Of a stretch of DNA of 64,000 nucleotides, positions 16,943 through 26,565 are shown piece by piece. Within the stretch, counting starts at the first letter, position 1. Each line of letters begins with the position of its first letter. The notes under the pieces were generated by a model. The model was not told the origin of the DNA. It saw only the letters and a list, made by a program, of their open reading frames with translations, and searched no databases. The translations under genes and the position numbers were made by a program. Source of the DNA: Nocardioides sambongensis (GTDB lineage Bacteria; Actinomycetota; Actinomycetes; Propionibacteriales; Nocardioidaceae); contig NZ_CP041091.1 of assembly GCF_006494815.1 (NCBI RefSeq), positions 3,238,501 to 3,302,500 of the forward strand, written 5' to 3'.

Positions 16943-17857
16943 TCAGTCCAGCCGGTTCACGAGCGCGCGCAGTTCGTCGAGCTCCTCGGCCCGCAGGTCC
17001 GTCAGTGGTGGGCGGACCGGCCCGGCGGGACGGTCGACCACGGTGAGGCCCGCCTTGACGATCGAGACCGCGTAGCCGGCCATTCTGTCGCGGATGTCGA
17101 GGTAGGGGATCACGAACTCGTTGAGCCGACGGTAGACCTCGTCACGATCCTGGGCACGGACGGCCTCGTAGAAACCGATGGCCCACTCCGGCAGGAAGTT
17201 GAACAGCGCCGAGGAGTAGGTGCTCACGCCGAGTTGCAGCAGCGGCAGGGCGAAGGTCTCGGCCGTGGGCAGCCCACCGACGTAGGTCAGTCGGTCACCG
17301 ACCTTGGCGTAGATGCGGGTCATCCGCTCGATGCTGCCCACGCCGTCCTTGAACCCGATCATCGTCGGGTTGCGGTCGACCAGCTTCGCCACCGAGTCGT
17401 CGATGAGGACCGCATTGGCGCGGCTGTAGACCACCACACCGAGATCCGTCGCCGCGCACACACGGGAGATGTGCTCGACCAGTCCGTCCTGGCCCGCCTC
17501 AGTGAGGTACGGCGGCATCAGCAGCAGTCCGTCCGCGCCGGCCTCGGCCGCCGCTTTCGCCTGGGCGATCGCGTTCGCAGTGCTCCCGGTCGCCGGAGCG
17601 AGCACGGGCACCGCTCCAGCCACCTCCTCGACCGCCGCGCGGACGACCCGGTCGGTCTCGGCTCCAGTGAGGGAGAAGCCCTCTCCGGTGCCGCCGGCGG
17701 CGAAGAGGCCGGCGACGGGGTGGGTCGCGAGCCACTCGAGGTGGCGCCGGTAGGCGTCCTCGTCGAACTCGAGGTCGGGAGTGAAGTGGGTGACCGGGAA
17801 CGACAGCAGGCCTTGTTGCAGCTGTCCGGCCAGGTCCGTGGGGCTGTAATCGGTCAC
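16943..17857 (-). CDS. kdgD: 5-dehydro-4-deoxyglucarate dehydratase (copy 1)
   Basis: The 304-residue protein belongs to the DHDPS/NAL TIM-barrel family. It has [11 protein letters not shown] for substrate carboxylate binding, Y144 (VVYSRANAV) and the Schiff-base K170 ([10 protein letters not shown]). It would dehydrate and decarboxylate 5-keto-4-deoxyglucarate to 2,5-dioxopentanoate (alpha-ketoglutarate semialdehyde). It starts at GTG 17857 with an AGGA-type site upstream. A second, highly similar copy lies at 24123-25037 on the other strand. It is followed by the glucarate-dehydratase-like gene after 12 bases. Confidence 0.92.
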   Translation of the reverse strand: MTDYSPTDLAGQLQQGLLSFPVTHFTPDLEFDEDAYRRHLEWLATHPVAGLFAAGGTGEGFSLTGAETDRVVRAAVEEVAGAVPVLAPATGSTANAIAQAKAAAEAGADGLLLMPPYLTEAGQDGLVEHISRVCAATDLGVVVYSRANAVLIDDSVAKLVDRNPTMIGFKDGVGSIERMTRIYAKVGDRLTYVGGLPTAETFALPLLQLGVSTYSSALFNFLPEWAIGFYEAVRAQDRDEVYRRLNEFVIPYLDIRDRMAGYAVSIVKAGLTVVDRPAGPVRPPLTDLRAEELDELRALVNRLD

Positions 17858-17938
17858 GAGCTCTTTTCCTCGTCATGTAGCGGTCGTGGCGCGTCGGGGA
17901 GGGACGCGAGGCGCCCGGGTTGCGGGCGCGGTCGGTCA

Positions 17939-17963
17939 GGGCCGGGTCGGATCGACCCGGCCC
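17939..17963. terminator. 10-bp perfect hairpin between uronate dehydrogenase and kdgD
   Basis: GGGCCGGGTC (17939-17948) pairs with GACCCGGCCC (17954-17963) over a 5-base loop. It sits in the only sizeable gap (about 130 bp) of the operon. It could be an internal terminator or a processing/stability hairpin that lowers expression of the two downstream genes. Confidence 0.55.
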
Positions 17964-17989
17964 TTCGGCCGAAGCAGGTCAGCTGCGGA

Positions 17990-18810
17990 TCAGCGGTGCG
18001 GTACCTGCGGCGCACCCAGTTCGGTGAAGGTGAAGCCGCCGCCGGCGAGGCGTTGCTGTGGCGTGTCCAGCGTCGCGGGGTCGACGTCGGCCAGGATCTC
18101 CTCGGCGTACACCTCCGAGTCGTCCTGCGGGTGATAGCCGATCGCCTCGCCCTCGGCCAGCGACCACCAGCCCGGGTGTTGCGGGAGACGCCCCAGACGA
18201 TGCGGAACCCCGGGGTCGGGGTGGCCAGACAGGCCTCGAAGAGCCGAGCGCCGTCGTCGGGAGACATCCAGGTCCACAACGAGCGCGGGTCCCACGGCTT
18301 CGCGAAGCACGACCCGATGCGCAGGCAGGTCACGTCGATGCCGAACCGGTCGTGGAACAGGCTGCCCAGTCCCTCCATGGCGAGCTTGCTGACGCCGTAG
18401 TAGGTGTCGGGGCGCGGGGCCACATCGGCCGGCAGGCCGCCGGGCCAGTCGTCCTGGCTGTCGTAGTAGCCCGCGACGTGGTTGCTGGAGGCGAGGACGA
18501 CGCGCTTGACGCCCGCATCCCTGGCCGCCTCCAGCACCACCCGGGTGCCGTCGATGTTGGTGTGCAGGATCTTGTCCCACTCGTCCTCGACGCTGATGCC
18601 GCCGAGGTGGATCACCGCCTCGACACCCGCACAGGCCTTCGCCATCGCGTCGGGGTCGGTGACCGAGCCCGCGACGGCCTCCACGCCGGGCCCCGCCTCG
18701 GGCGCCTCGAGGTCGAGGAGTCGCAGGATCCGTCCGTCGCGGGCGAGCCGCGGCCGCATCAGCCGCCCGACGCCCCCGAGCGCACCCGTGATCAGAACGG
18801 TCTCGGTCAT
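17990..18810 (-). pseudogene. udh: Uronate dehydrogenase-like NAD-dependent SDR, one frameshift as sequenced
   Basis: From ATG 18810 the protein shows the extended-SDR cofactor motif VLITGALGGVGRLMRPRL, the catalytic ASSNHVAGYY and YYGVSK (Tyr-x-x-x-Lys), and VTCLRIGSCF, as in uronate dehydrogenase. It would oxidise galacturonate or glucuronate to aldarolactone. The frame breaks at the C3 run 18172-18174 after RIVWGVSRNTR and resumes one base out as WWSLAEGEAIGYHPQDDSEVY, ending at 17990. Restored, it is about 273 residues, the family's length. ATG 18810 is chosen over GTG 18819 because GGGAGGA is then 10 bases upstream instead of touching the codon. Confidence 0.82.
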
Positions 18811-18815
18811 CGACG

Positions 18816-19868
18816 TCACTCCTCCCGCAGCTCTTCGATCCGGTCCAGGTACTCCTGGTACGTCGGCCCGAACTCGTCGATCACCGGCTGCGCGGCCTCA
18901 CGCCACGGCTCGATGTCGTCGATCTCGGTGATGGTCACGTCCGCCTCCTCCAGCGCTGCCAGGTCCTCCTCGACCTGGGCGTCCCACTGCTCGCGCTGGT
19001 AGGTGGTGGCCTCGGCGGCGGCGTCCTCGAGGATCTGCTGGTCCTCCTCGGAGAGGCCGTCCCACACGTCCTTGTTCACCACCAGGATCTCGGCGACCCG
19101 CATGTGTTCGTCCAGCGTGTAGTTGGGCGCCACCTCGTAGTGCGAGGCGGAGAGATAGCTGGGCTCGTTGTTCTCCGCACCGTCGATCAGACCGGTCTGC
19201 AGGGCGCTGTAGACCTCGCCGTAGTCCATCGGGGTCGGCGACCCGCCGAGCGCCTCGATGAACGAGATGATCACGTCGGACTCCTGCACGCGGAACTTCA
19301 TCCCCTCGATGTCGTCGACGGAGTCGATCACCTTGTCGGTGCTGTAGAAGCTGCGGGCACCGGGGTCGAAGTACGTCAGGCCCTTGAAGCCGGCCTCCTC
19401 GAGCTCGCCGAGCAGCTGCTGGCCCGACTCGTCCTCGAGGAAGCGCCACAGGTGGTCCGCGTCGTCCCAGATGTAGGGCAGGCCGAACAGGCCCATGCCC
19501 TCGGCGAACTCGGTCATCGGTGCCGAGCTGACCCGGGTCATCTCGATGGCACCCATCTGGACCTGCTCGATGACGTCGGACTCCTCGCCGAGCTGCCCGC
19601 CGGCGAAGACCTGGATGTCGATGCGCCCGTCGCTGGCCTCGTTGACCAGGTCGGCGAACTTCTGGTCGCCCTCGGTGGTGGGGTAGTCCTCGGGGTGGGT
19701 CTCGGCGAGTCGGAACGTGAGCTTCTCGCCGTCACCGCCCGAGCCGCCGTCGTCACCTCCGCAGGCGGCCAGGGTGGCCGAGGCCAGCACGAAGGCGCTG
19801 AGGATGCCTGCGGTCTTGAGGGTGCCGCGCCGGTGCGTCGATCCTCGCGGACCTGACTTCTGGTTCAT
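18816..19868 (-). CDS. dctP: TRAP transporter substrate-binding lipoprotein DctP (uronate/aldarate operon)
   Basis: The 350-residue lipoprotein has a basic leader, a hydrophobic segment and a lipobox ATLAAC with Cys36. DctP-family signatures follow: FAGGQLGEESDVIEQVQ, GARSFYS, MKFRVQESDVIISFIEALGGSPTPM and YSALQTGLIDGAENNEPSY. Its substrate is probably a uronate or aldarate, judging from the enzymes encoded downstream. It starts at ATG 19868 and its stop overlaps a GTG just before uronate dehydrogenase. Confidence 0.93.
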   Translation of the reverse strand: MNQKSGPRGSTHRRGTLKTAGILSAFVLASATLAACGGDDGGSGGDGEKLTFRLAETHPEDYPTTEGDQKFADLVNEASDGRIDIQVFAGGQLGEESDVIEQVQMGAIEMTRVSSAPMTEFAEGMGLFGLPYIWDDADHLWRFLEDESGQQLLGELEEAGFKGLTYFDPGARSFYSTDKVIDSVDDIEGMKFRVQESDVIISFIEALGGSPTPMDYGEVYSALQTGLIDGAENNEPSYLSASHYEVAPNYTLDEHMRVAEILVVNKDVWDGLSEEDQQILEDAAAEATTYQREQWDAQVEEDLAALEEADVTITEIDDIEPWREAAQPVIDEFGPTYQEYLDRIEELREE

Positions 19869-19902
19869 TGCCGTTTCCTTTTCTGTGCGGATCTGTGCGG
19901 TG

Positions 19903-21198
19903 CTACTGGCCGAAGGCCTCGGGCAGGGTGAGGGAGATTGCCGGGACGAACGTCACGAGCAACAGGACGACGAGCATGGGGAGCAGGAACAGGGGAAGCG
20001 CGCGAGACGCCTTCTCGATGGAGATGCCGCCGATCGCACAGCCGACGAACAGGACGTTGCCGACCGGCGGTGTGATCAACCCGATGGCGAGGTTGAGCAG
20101 CAGCATGATCCCGAACTGCACCGGGTCCATGCCGAGCGTCGTGGCCACCGGGAGCAGGATCGGCGTGGTGATCAGGATGAGCGGGGCCATGTCCATGATC
20201 GCGCCGAGCGCCAGCAGCAGGATGTTGATCAGCAGCAGTACGACGACGGTGTTGGTGGACACGTCGAGCAGCGCGTCGGTGACCAGTGCCGGCACCCGCA
20301 GGTAGGTCAGGAAGTAACCGAAGGCTCCGGCCGCCGCGATGATGAACAGCACCAGGCCGAGGGTGCGGGCGGTGCGCTGCAGGATGACCCTCATCGCGCT
20401 GATCGGGATGTCGCGGTAGACGCCGAAGGTCAGGACGAACGCGTAGACGCACGCGATGGCTGCGGACTCGGTCGCGGTGAAGATGCCGGAGAGGATGCCG
20501 CCCAGCACGATGACCGGCATCAGCAGGCTGAGCAGTCCTTCCAGCACGATCCGCGGGATCTCTGCCCGGGGGACCAGCGTCTCCTTCGGATACCCGCGCT
20601 TGACCGCGATCAGGTAGGCGAAGGCCATCAGCGTCGCGCCGAGCAGGATTCCGGGCAGGATCCCGGCGGTGAAGAGCGCTCCGATGGAGACGCCACCGGC
20701 CGCCATCGAGTAGATGATCAGGTTGTGGCTGGGCGGGATCATCACCGCCTGGGCGGCGCCGGTGATCGTGACGCAGACCGCGTAGTCGGCGTCGTACCCC
20801 TTGCGTTTCATCATCGGGATGGTGACCGAGCCGATCGCCGAGACGTCGGCGACCGAGGAGCCGGAGAGGGCGCCGAAGAAGGTGCTGGCGCCGATGTTGA
20901 TCATCGCCAGGCCGCCGCGCAGCCAGCCGACCAGCAGGCCGGCCAGGTTGATCAGCCGGGTGGAGATCCCGCCGGCGCTCATGATCTCGCCGCTGAGGAT
21001 GAAGAAGGGGATGGCCAGGAGGGTGAAGGCATCGAGACTGGACACCATCCGCTGGCTCACCAGCGTGAGCGGCAGACCGAGGTAGATCGCCTCGAGCACG
21101 GCGGACAGAGCCAGGCAGAGCGCGATCGGAACGCGCAGGGCGAGCAGGAGGACGAAGCTGCCCAGAAGAAGAGTGACGGCAAGGGGATCGACAGACAC
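19903..21198 (-). CDS. dctM: TRAP transporter large permease DctM (uronate/aldarate operon)
   Basis: The 431-residue membrane protein carries the DctM signatures AIPFFILSGEIMSAGGISTRLINLA, GSSVADVSAIGSVTIPMMKRKGY, PPSHNLIIYSMA, GIFTATESAAIACVYA and GLITPPVGNVLFVGC. It forms the transport channel with the DctQ encoded 12 bases upstream. It starts at GTG 21198 with GGAGG five bases before it. It belongs to the DctM type found with uronate and aldarate loci. Confidence 0.94.
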   Translation of the reverse strand: MSVDPLAVTLLLGSFVLLLALRVPIALCLALSAVLEAIYLGLPLTLVSQRMVSSLDAFTLLAIPFFILSGEIMSAGGISTRLINLAGLLVGWLRGGLAMINIGASTFFGALSGSSVADVSAIGSVTIPMMKRKGYDADYAVCVTITGAAQAVMIPPSHNLIIYSMAAGGVSIGALFTAGILPGILLGATLMAFAYLIAVKRGYPKETLVPRAEIPRIVLEGLLSLLMPVIVLGGILSGIFTATESAAIACVYAFVLTFGVYRDIPISAMRVILQRTARTLGLVLFIIAAAGAFGYFLTYLRVPALVTDALLDVSTNTVVVLLLINILLLALGAIMDMAPLILITTPILLPVATTLGMDPVQFGIMLLLNLAIGLITPPVGNVLFVGCAIGGISIEKASRALPLFLLPMLVVLLLVTFVPAISLTLPEAFGQ

Positions 21199-21210
21199 GG
21201 AGCCTCCAGC

Positions 21211-21717
21211 TCACTCGTAGTCGGCGGCGTCTACATCGCGGGCGTAGCGCCGCGTGTCGATTCCGAAGAACTGTTGGACGGTGTAGAGGCAGATCATCGC
21301 CCCGGAGAACGGCAGCGCCGCGTAGAGCGCGCTGCGCGGCAGGCCAGTGCCGGGCAGTGTCGCGACGCTCGCCTCGTCGGTGAGCTGGATGCCGTCGACG
21401 AGGAGGTAGAGGCCGAACAGCAGGACCAGCGCCAGCACTCCGTAGTCGACGGCGCGGCGCAGGAGTTTGGGGAACCGGTCCACCACGAAGGTGATCGCGA
21501 TGTGTGCGCCCTCGCGGAACCCGAGCGCGGCGCACAGCATGCCGATCCAGATCAGCAGGATGCGGGAGAGCTCCTCGCTCCACGCGGGCGTCGAGTCGAG
21601 GACCTCGCGGCCGAAGATCTGGTAGAGCACGACGAAGACGACGCCCAGCAAGCAGGTCAGGGTCACGATCTCGAAGACCGTGTCGATGGCCCGGAGGCCC
21701 TTCTTCACCGCGTTCAT
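21211..21717 (-). CDS. dctQ: TRAP transporter small permease DctQ (uronate/aldarate operon)
   Basis: The 168-residue protein has four membrane segments and the DctQ motif STPAWSEELSRILLIWIGMLCAALGFREGAHIAI. It pairs with DctM and DctP encoded downstream. ATG 21717 overlaps the stop of the preceding gene of unknown function by four bases, so translation of the two is likely coupled. Confidence 0.92.
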   Translation of the reverse strand: MNAVKKGLRAIDTVFEIVTLTCLLGVVFVVLYQIFGREVLDSTPAWSEELSRILLIWIGMLCAALGFREGAHIAITFVVDRFPKLLRRAVDYGVLALVLLFGLYLLVDGIQLTDEASVATLPGTGLPRSALYAALPFSGAMICLYTVQQFFGIDTRRYARDVDAADYE

Positions 21718-22922
21718 CGGCCGGCTTCCTCGCCGGTGGTCCGTGCTCGCCCGGCGGCCGCGGCGAGCATCGGCTGGCGGTCGGGCCCGGCGAGTCCGAG
21801 GTGGTAGAGGTGCAGCTCGTCGACGCCGGCCGCTTCGAGCTCGGTGAGGTAGTCCCCGAACGCGGCGTCGGTGGTCGGAGGCAGCGCCGTCACGTAGGCG
21901 CCCGTCGCGGCACGCCCGGCCAGGGTCTGGGACAGGGAGCGGACCTTCTCCACGGAGGCGTCGGCGACCGGCCAGCACTGCGCGACGACGGCGTCGACGT
22001 CGTCGGGGCCGGTGGCGGTGAGGCCCGGCAGGGCCCCGGTCGCCCACGGGTCGGGCTCGGCGTGCAGCACGAGGCGCAGGTCGCCGCCCGCGACCGAGCC
22101 GACGGCGGAGATCACCGTGCGGCGGAGCTCGTCGGTGGCCTGGTGGCGGATCTCGAGCAGCGTGTCGAGCAGGGCCTGGTCGACGGCCGGGACCGACCCG
22201 CCCGGGCTGCGCAGTGTGGCGTCGACTCCGGCGCGCAGCTCCGCGACGACGCGCTCCGGGTCCAGGCCGTGCGCCTCCCAGGCTTCGACCGAAGCGAGGC
22301 TGCAGTCGATCGAGAGCAGCCGCTGCGCCACGTGGTCGTAGGCGCCGTCGGTCTTCTCGTGGTGGCCGCCGTGCGTGACGCCGAGCTGACCGCAGGCCTC
22401 GAGGATGACCGTCGAGCAGGGGACGTCGCGGATCGCCTCGGCGGCCAGCGTGGCGGCGTACTCGCGGACCTCGGCCGACTGCGGACTGAGGGCGTAGGGA
22501 TAGCGCTCGCCGAAGCAGTTGACGACCGCGAGGTCGGGGTGGGCCTCGCCGAGGCGCGTGGCGTGGGTGAGGACGATCCACGCGGCCACGTCGACGCCGG
22601 CCTCGATCAGGGTCGCGGCGGCGGTGCCGAACGGGTCGGGGTCGGGGACCCAGGTGGCGGGCGCCGGGACGAGGCGCCGGCCCGACCATGCCTCGTCGCG
22701 GATCGGGCGGTAGAGGGCAGCCGAGGAGGCATTGACGAAGCGCGTCGTCGGGTGGAGCGGGGTGGCTGCCCGCGCGGTGTGGTACGACGCCGCGAGTGCC
22801 ACCGTGTCCACCCCCAGGTCCAGGACCCGGGAGGAGAAGTCAGGATCGCCGATCACGTCCCACGGGTAGGCGTACCCGACGGTTCGTGGGGCAGCCGCGG
22901 TGACTGGTTGGGCGGTCGTCAT
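21714..22922 (-). CDS. Protein of unknown function, first gene of the uronate TRAP operon
   Basis: The 402-residue soluble protein is not recognised. No signal peptide or membrane segment is seen. Its pattern of alternating strands and helices, with acidic and histidine motifs at regular spacing (VDTVALAASYH, VAAWIVLTHATRLGEAHPDL, CFGERYPYALSP, VILEACGQLGVTHGGHHEKT, LRLVLHAEPDPW, VDELHLYHLGLAGPDR), suggests a TIM barrel such as a glycoside-hydrolase-like enzyme. It starts at ATG 22922; upstream in-frame codons lie in the promoter region. It leads the operon and overlaps dctQ, so it probably acts on the transported sugar acid or an oligomer of it. Confidence 0.75.
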   Translation of the reverse strand: MTTAQPVTAAAPRTVGYAYPWDVIGDPDFSSRVLDLGVDTVALAASYHTARAATPLHPTTRFVNASSAALYRPIRDEAWSGRRLVPAPATWVPDPDPFGTAAATLIEAGVDVAAWIVLTHATRLGEAHPDLAVVNCFGERYPYALSPQSAEVREYAATLAAEAIRDVPCSTVILEACGQLGVTHGGHHEKTDGAYDHVAQRLLSIDCSLASVEAWEAHGLDPERVVAELRAGVDATLRSPGGSVPAVDQALLDTLLEIRHQATDELRRTVISAVGSVAGGDLRLVLHAEPDPWATGALPGLTATGPDDVDAVVAQCWPVADASVEKVRSLSQTLAGRAATGAYVTALPPTTDAAFGDYLTELEAAGVDELHLYHLGLAGPDRQPMLAAAAGRARTTGEEAGR

Positions 22923-23029
22923 CAGTGCTCGCTTCCGGCGTTGCTGGCGGGTGTGACTGGGGTCACTGGTGTGGTGCGGGTCATAGGTTGGCACCTGGTC
23001 CTCATGCGCGTCCAAACCCGATCCGGCAT

Positions 23030-23042
23030 AGAGTGATACTCT
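23030..23042. promoter_or_regulatory. Palindrome in the LysR divergent region
   Basis: AGAGT-GAT-ACTCT is a perfect inverted repeat containing an ATAC core, 45 bases before the LysR start and about 107 bases before the divergent TRAP operon. Location and form fit a LysR-type operator. Confidence 0.45.
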
Positions 23043-23086
23043 CCGCGCATCGTCATTCTCGGCATTGACACGGTTAAGGTGCCCGC

Positions 23087-24004
23087 GTGTTGACCCTCGA
23101 TCAGGTGCGTTCCTTCGTCGCGGTCGCCGAGGAACTCCACTTCGGTCGCGCGGCGGAACGGCTGCAGATGACCCAGCCGCCGCTGAGCCGTCAGATCCAG
23201 AAGCTGGAGAGGGCGATCGGCGTGCAGTTGCTGGAGCGGGACAATCGCAAGGTCGAGCTGACCGGGGCGGGAGAGGCCTTTCTCGAGGAGGCCTACCGAC
23301 TGCTGAACATGGTCGAGGGAGCCGGCGACCTCGCCCGCCGGGTGGACGCCGGAGCGGCGGGCGTCGTACGGCTGGGCTTCACCGCCGTCTCCGCGATCTC
23401 GATCCTCGGCCCGCTCCTGCGCCGCCTCACGGCCGAGTTGCCCGACGTGGAGGTGCTGCTCTCCGAGCGGGTCACCATGGCCCAGGTCGAGGGGATCCGT
23501 CGAGGCGAGATCGACCTCGGGCTGGCCCGCCCGCCTTTCGACACCGAACTGCTGTCGTCGCGGGTGATCCTGCGCGAGCCGCTGATGGCGGTCGTTCCTG
23601 TCGAGCATCCGCTGGCGGCGATCGATCGACCGCTCATCGCCACCGACTTCGACGCCGAGACCGTCATCGGCTATCACCCGCAGCAGTCCCGCTACTTCCA
23701 TGAACTGTCGGTGCGCTTCCTCGCCAACGCCCACCCGCGCATCGAGCAGCGGGTGCACCAGGTGCTCACCGCGATGCTGCTGGCCTCGGCCGAACGCGGC
23801 CTCGCCTTCGTCCCGGCCTCGGCGGCCTCGCTGCACGTCGACGGCGTCGTGCTCAAGGACCTGGCCCACCACGGCGGTGACACCCGCCTCGACGCCGACC
23901 CCGAGCGCCCCGTCGAGGTGCACGCGATCTGGGCGGATGCCTCACTCAGCCCCGTCGTACGACGGGTGCTGGGCGTGGTCGAGCGCCTCGCGGCGGAGAG
24001 CTGA
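23087..24004 (+). CDS. LysR-family transcriptional regulator
   Basis: A 305-residue LysR regulator. The N-terminal helix-turn-helix reads [41 protein letters not shown]. The two-lobed effector domain begins near residue 90 ([20 protein letters not shown]) and includes [14 protein letters not shown]. It starts at GTG 23087. It is divergent from the TRAP/uronate dehydrogenase operon and lies just before the second kdgD operon, so it probably activates both arms in response to a sugar acid or KDG. Confidence 0.92.
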   Translation: MLTLDQVRSFVAVAEELHFGRAAERLQMTQPPLSRQIQKLERAIGVQLLERDNRKVELTGAGEAFLEEAYRLLNMVEGAGDLARRVDAGAAGVVRLGFTAVSAISILGPLLRRLTAELPDVEVLLSERVTMAQVEGIRRGEIDLGLARPPFDTELLSSRVILREPLMAVVPVEHPLAAIDRPLIATDFDAETVIGYHPQQSRYFHELSVRFLANAHPRIEQRVHQVLTAMLLASAERGLAFVPASAASLHVDGVVLKDLAHHGGDTRLDADPERPVEVHAIWADASLSPVVRRVLGVVERLAAES

Positions 24005-24122
24005 CGTCGGTCGCGAGTCAGCGATACCCGTAGGACATCACTCCATCCAACAAAGGGCTTGGACAGGCATCGCGAGCCGTTCCTACTGTGACGGTCATCT
24101 CTCGACCTGCGAAGGACCTCAC

Positions 24123-25037
24123 GTGACCGAGTACAGCCCGACCGACCTGGCCGCCCAGCTCAAGAGCGGGCTGCTGTCCTTCCCGGTCACCCACTTCACC
24201 GACGAGCTCGCCTTCGACGAGGCGGCCTACCGCAAGCACCTCTCCTGGCTGGCCGAGCACCCAGTCGCCGGCCTCTTCGCCGCCGGCGGCACCGGCGAGG
24301 CGTTCTCCCTCACCTTCGAGGAGACCGACCGCGTCGTGCGCGCCGCGGTCGACGAGGTGGCCGGCGCCGTACCCGTGCTGGCCCCGGCGACCGGGAGCAC
24401 CACCAACGCGATCGCGCAGGCCGAGGCCGCGCAGGCGGCCGGGGCGGACGGGCTCCTGCTGATGCCGCCGTACCTCACCGAAGCCAGCCAGGCCGGCCTC
24501 GTCGAGCACGTCACCGCGGTCTGCCAGGCCACCGGCCTCGGCGTGATCGTCTACAGCCGCGCGAACGCCGTGCTCAACGACGAGTCCGTCGCCGAGCTCG
24601 CGGACCGCAACCCGACCATGGTCGGCTTCAAGGACGGCGTCGGCAGCATCGAGCAGATGACCCGCACCTACGCCCGGGTCGGCGACCGGCTGATCTACGT
24701 CGGGGGGCTGCCCACCGCGGAGACCTTCGCGCTGCCCCTGCTCCAGCTCGGGGTGAGTACCTACTCCTCGGCGCTCTTCAACTTCCTGCCCGGCTGGGCG
24801 ATCGAGTTCTACGAGGCCGTCCGTGCACAGGACCGCGACGAGGTCTACCGTCGACTCAACGAGTTCGTGATCCCCTACCTCGACATCCGCGACCGCACCG
24901 CCGGGTACGCCGTGTCGATCGTCAAGGCCGGCCTCGAGGCGGTCGGACGACCGGCCGGTCCGGTCCGGCCCCCCTTGACCAACCTGCACCAGACCGAGGT
25001 CGACGAGCTGCGCGACCTGATCGCCCGCATCCCCTGA
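24123..25037 (+). CDS. kdgD: 5-dehydro-4-deoxyglucarate dehydratase (copy 2)
   Basis: This 304-residue paralogue of the protein at 16943-17857 has identical motifs ([31 protein letters not shown] with Schiff-base Lys170). The C-terminal half is nearly identical to copy 1 ([27 protein letters not shown]). It makes 2,5-dioxopentanoate from 5-keto-4-deoxyglucarate, which the next gene's product oxidises. It starts at GTG 24123 with AAGGA nine bases before. It heads a three-gene operon: kdgD, semialdehyde dehydrogenase, glucarate dehydratase. Confidence 0.92.
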   Translation: MTEYSPTDLAAQLKSGLLSFPVTHFTDELAFDEAAYRKHLSWLAEHPVAGLFAAGGTGEAFSLTFEETDRVVRAAVDEVAGAVPVLAPATGSTTNAIAQAEAAQAAGADGLLLMPPYLTEASQAGLVEHVTAVCQATGLGVIVYSRANAVLNDESVAELADRNPTMVGFKDGVGSIEQMTRTYARVGDRLIYVGGLPTAETFALPLLQLGVSTYSSALFNFLPGWAIEFYEAVRAQDRDEVYRRLNEFVIPYLDIRDRTAGYAVSIVKAGLEAVGRPAGPVRPPLTNLHQTEVDELRDLIARIP

Positions 25038-25068
25038 CCCCGATCACCACCGCTGCTGAGAGGAAGAC

Positions 25069-26565
25069 ATGACCGACCCCCGCTCGATCATCGCCGGCGT
25101 CGAGGAGAAGCACCCCGACGTCGCCGCCGCGACCACCGCCGCCACCGAGGCCTTCGCGCACTACCGGGCCACCGAGCCGCAGGCGCGCGGTGACTTCCTC
25201 GATGCCGTCGCCGCCGAGATCGAGGCCGACCGCGAGACCATCGCGGAGGCCGCCGTCACCGAGAGCCACCTCCCCGCGGGGCGGATCACCGGCGAGGTCG
25301 GGCGGACCGCCGGTCAGCTGCGGATGTTCGCCGACGTCGTCCGTCGCGGCGACCACCTCGGCGTCCGCATCGACCCGGCGCTGCCCTCCCGGGAGCCGCT
25401 CCCCCGGGCGGATATCCGGCAGCGCCAGGTGCCGTTGGGCCCGGTCGCCGTCTTCGGCGCCAGCAACTTCCCGCTCGCCTTCTCCACCGCCGGCGGCGAC
25501 ACGGCCTCCGCGCTCGCCGCCGGCTGCCCCGTCGTCGTCAAGGGCCATCCCGCCCACCCACGCACCGGTCACCTGGTCGCCCAGGCGATCACCCGTGCGG
25601 TGGAGAAGGCCGGCCTGCACCCGGGCACCTTCTCGTTCCTGCTCGCAGGAGCCGACGAGGACGGGATCCGTCTCGGCCAGGACCTGGTCACCGACCCGCG
25701 GATCAAGGCCGTCGGGTTCACCGGCTCCCGCGGCGGCGGCCTGGCCCTGGTCGCCGCCGCCGCCGCGCGGACCGAGCCGATCCCGGTCTACGCCGAGATG
25801 TCCTCGATCAACCCGGTCGTGGTGCTGCCCGGCGCCCTCGACGCCGACCCGGCCGGACTCGGCCGGGCCTACGTCGGCTCGCTGACGCTGGGCTCCGGCC
25901 AGTTCTGCACCAACCCCGGGCTGCTCTTCCTGCCCCGCGGCGACGCCGGCGACGCGTTCCTCGCGGCCGCCGGCGACGCGGTCGCCGACGCCGCCGGCGC
26001 CACCATGCTGACCTCCGGCATCGCCAGCGCCTACGAGTCCGGCTCCGCCTCCCTGCGCGACGCCGCCGGGGTCCGGGTCGTCGGCCAGGGCAGCGCCGGC
26101 GGGGAGGACGCCCCGGCGCCCCAGGTCGTCGTGGCCGACTCGCTCGACGGCGTGACCGACGAGGTGTTCGGCGCCTCCGGCGTCGTGGTCCGGTACGACG
26201 ACGCGGCCGAGCTCGCCGACCACCTGGCCTCGCTCGAGGGTCAGCTCACCGCCACCGTCCACGCCACCGACGCGGACGCCGACGACGCGGCGCGACTCCT
26301 GCCGCTGCTGGAGGCGAAGGTGGGCCGGATCCTGTTCAACGGCTGGCCCACCGGCGTCGAGGTCGGTCACGCGATGGTCCACGGCGGGCCGTTCCCGGCC
26401 ACGTCGGACGCTCGCGGGACCTCCGTCGGCAGCCTCGCCATCGAGCGCTTCCAGCGCCCGGTCGCCTACCAGGACGTGCCGGCCGCGCTGCTGCCGGCGG
26501 CGGTGCGCGACGACAACCCGTGGCACCTGACCCGCAGGATCGACGGGGAGCTCCAGCTGCCGTGA
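25069..26565 (+). CDS. Alpha-ketoglutaric semialdehyde dehydrogenase
   Basis: The 498-residue aldehyde dehydrogenase would oxidise 2,5-dioxopentanoate to 2-oxoglutarate with NAD(P)+. It has the oxyanion asparagine in [20 protein letters not shown], the cofactor turn [10 protein letters not shown], catalytic E243 (YAEMSSINP) and nucleophile C280 (SGQFCTNPG). The spacing and the HPAHPRTG motif match the aldarate-pathway (type III) semialdehyde dehydrogenases. It starts at ATG 25069, 31 bases after kdgD, and its stop overlaps the glucarate dehydratase start as GTGA. Confidence 0.93.
   Translation: MTDPRSIIAGVEEKHPDVAAATTAATEAFAHYRATEPQARGDFLDAVAAEIEADRETIAEAAVTESHLPAGRITGEVGRTAGQLRMFADVVRRGDHLGVRIDPALPSREPLPRADIRQRQVPLGPVAVFGASNFPLAFSTAGGDTASALAAGCPVVVKGHPAHPRTGHLVAQAITRAVEKAGLHPGTFSFLLAGADEDGIRLGQDLVTDPRIKAVGFTGSRGGGLALVAAAAARTEPIPVYAEMSSINPVVVLPGALDADPAGLGRAYVGSLTLGSGQFCTNPGLLFLPRGDAGDAFLAAAGDAVADAAGATMLTSGIASAYESGSASLRDAAGVRVVGQGSAGGEDAPAPQVVVADSLDGVTDEVFGASGVVVRYDDAAELADHLASLEGQLTATVHATDADADDAARLLPLLEAKVGRILFNGWPTGVEVGHAMVHGGPFPATSDARGTSVGSLAIERFQRPVAYQDVPAALLPAAVRDDNPWHLTRRIDGELQLP

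Noticed and set aside
15647..18400. A 917-codon open frame on the plus strand
   Set aside because: It is antisense to the glucarate-dehydratase-like, kdgD and uronate dehydrogenase genes and has shadow composition with no motif.
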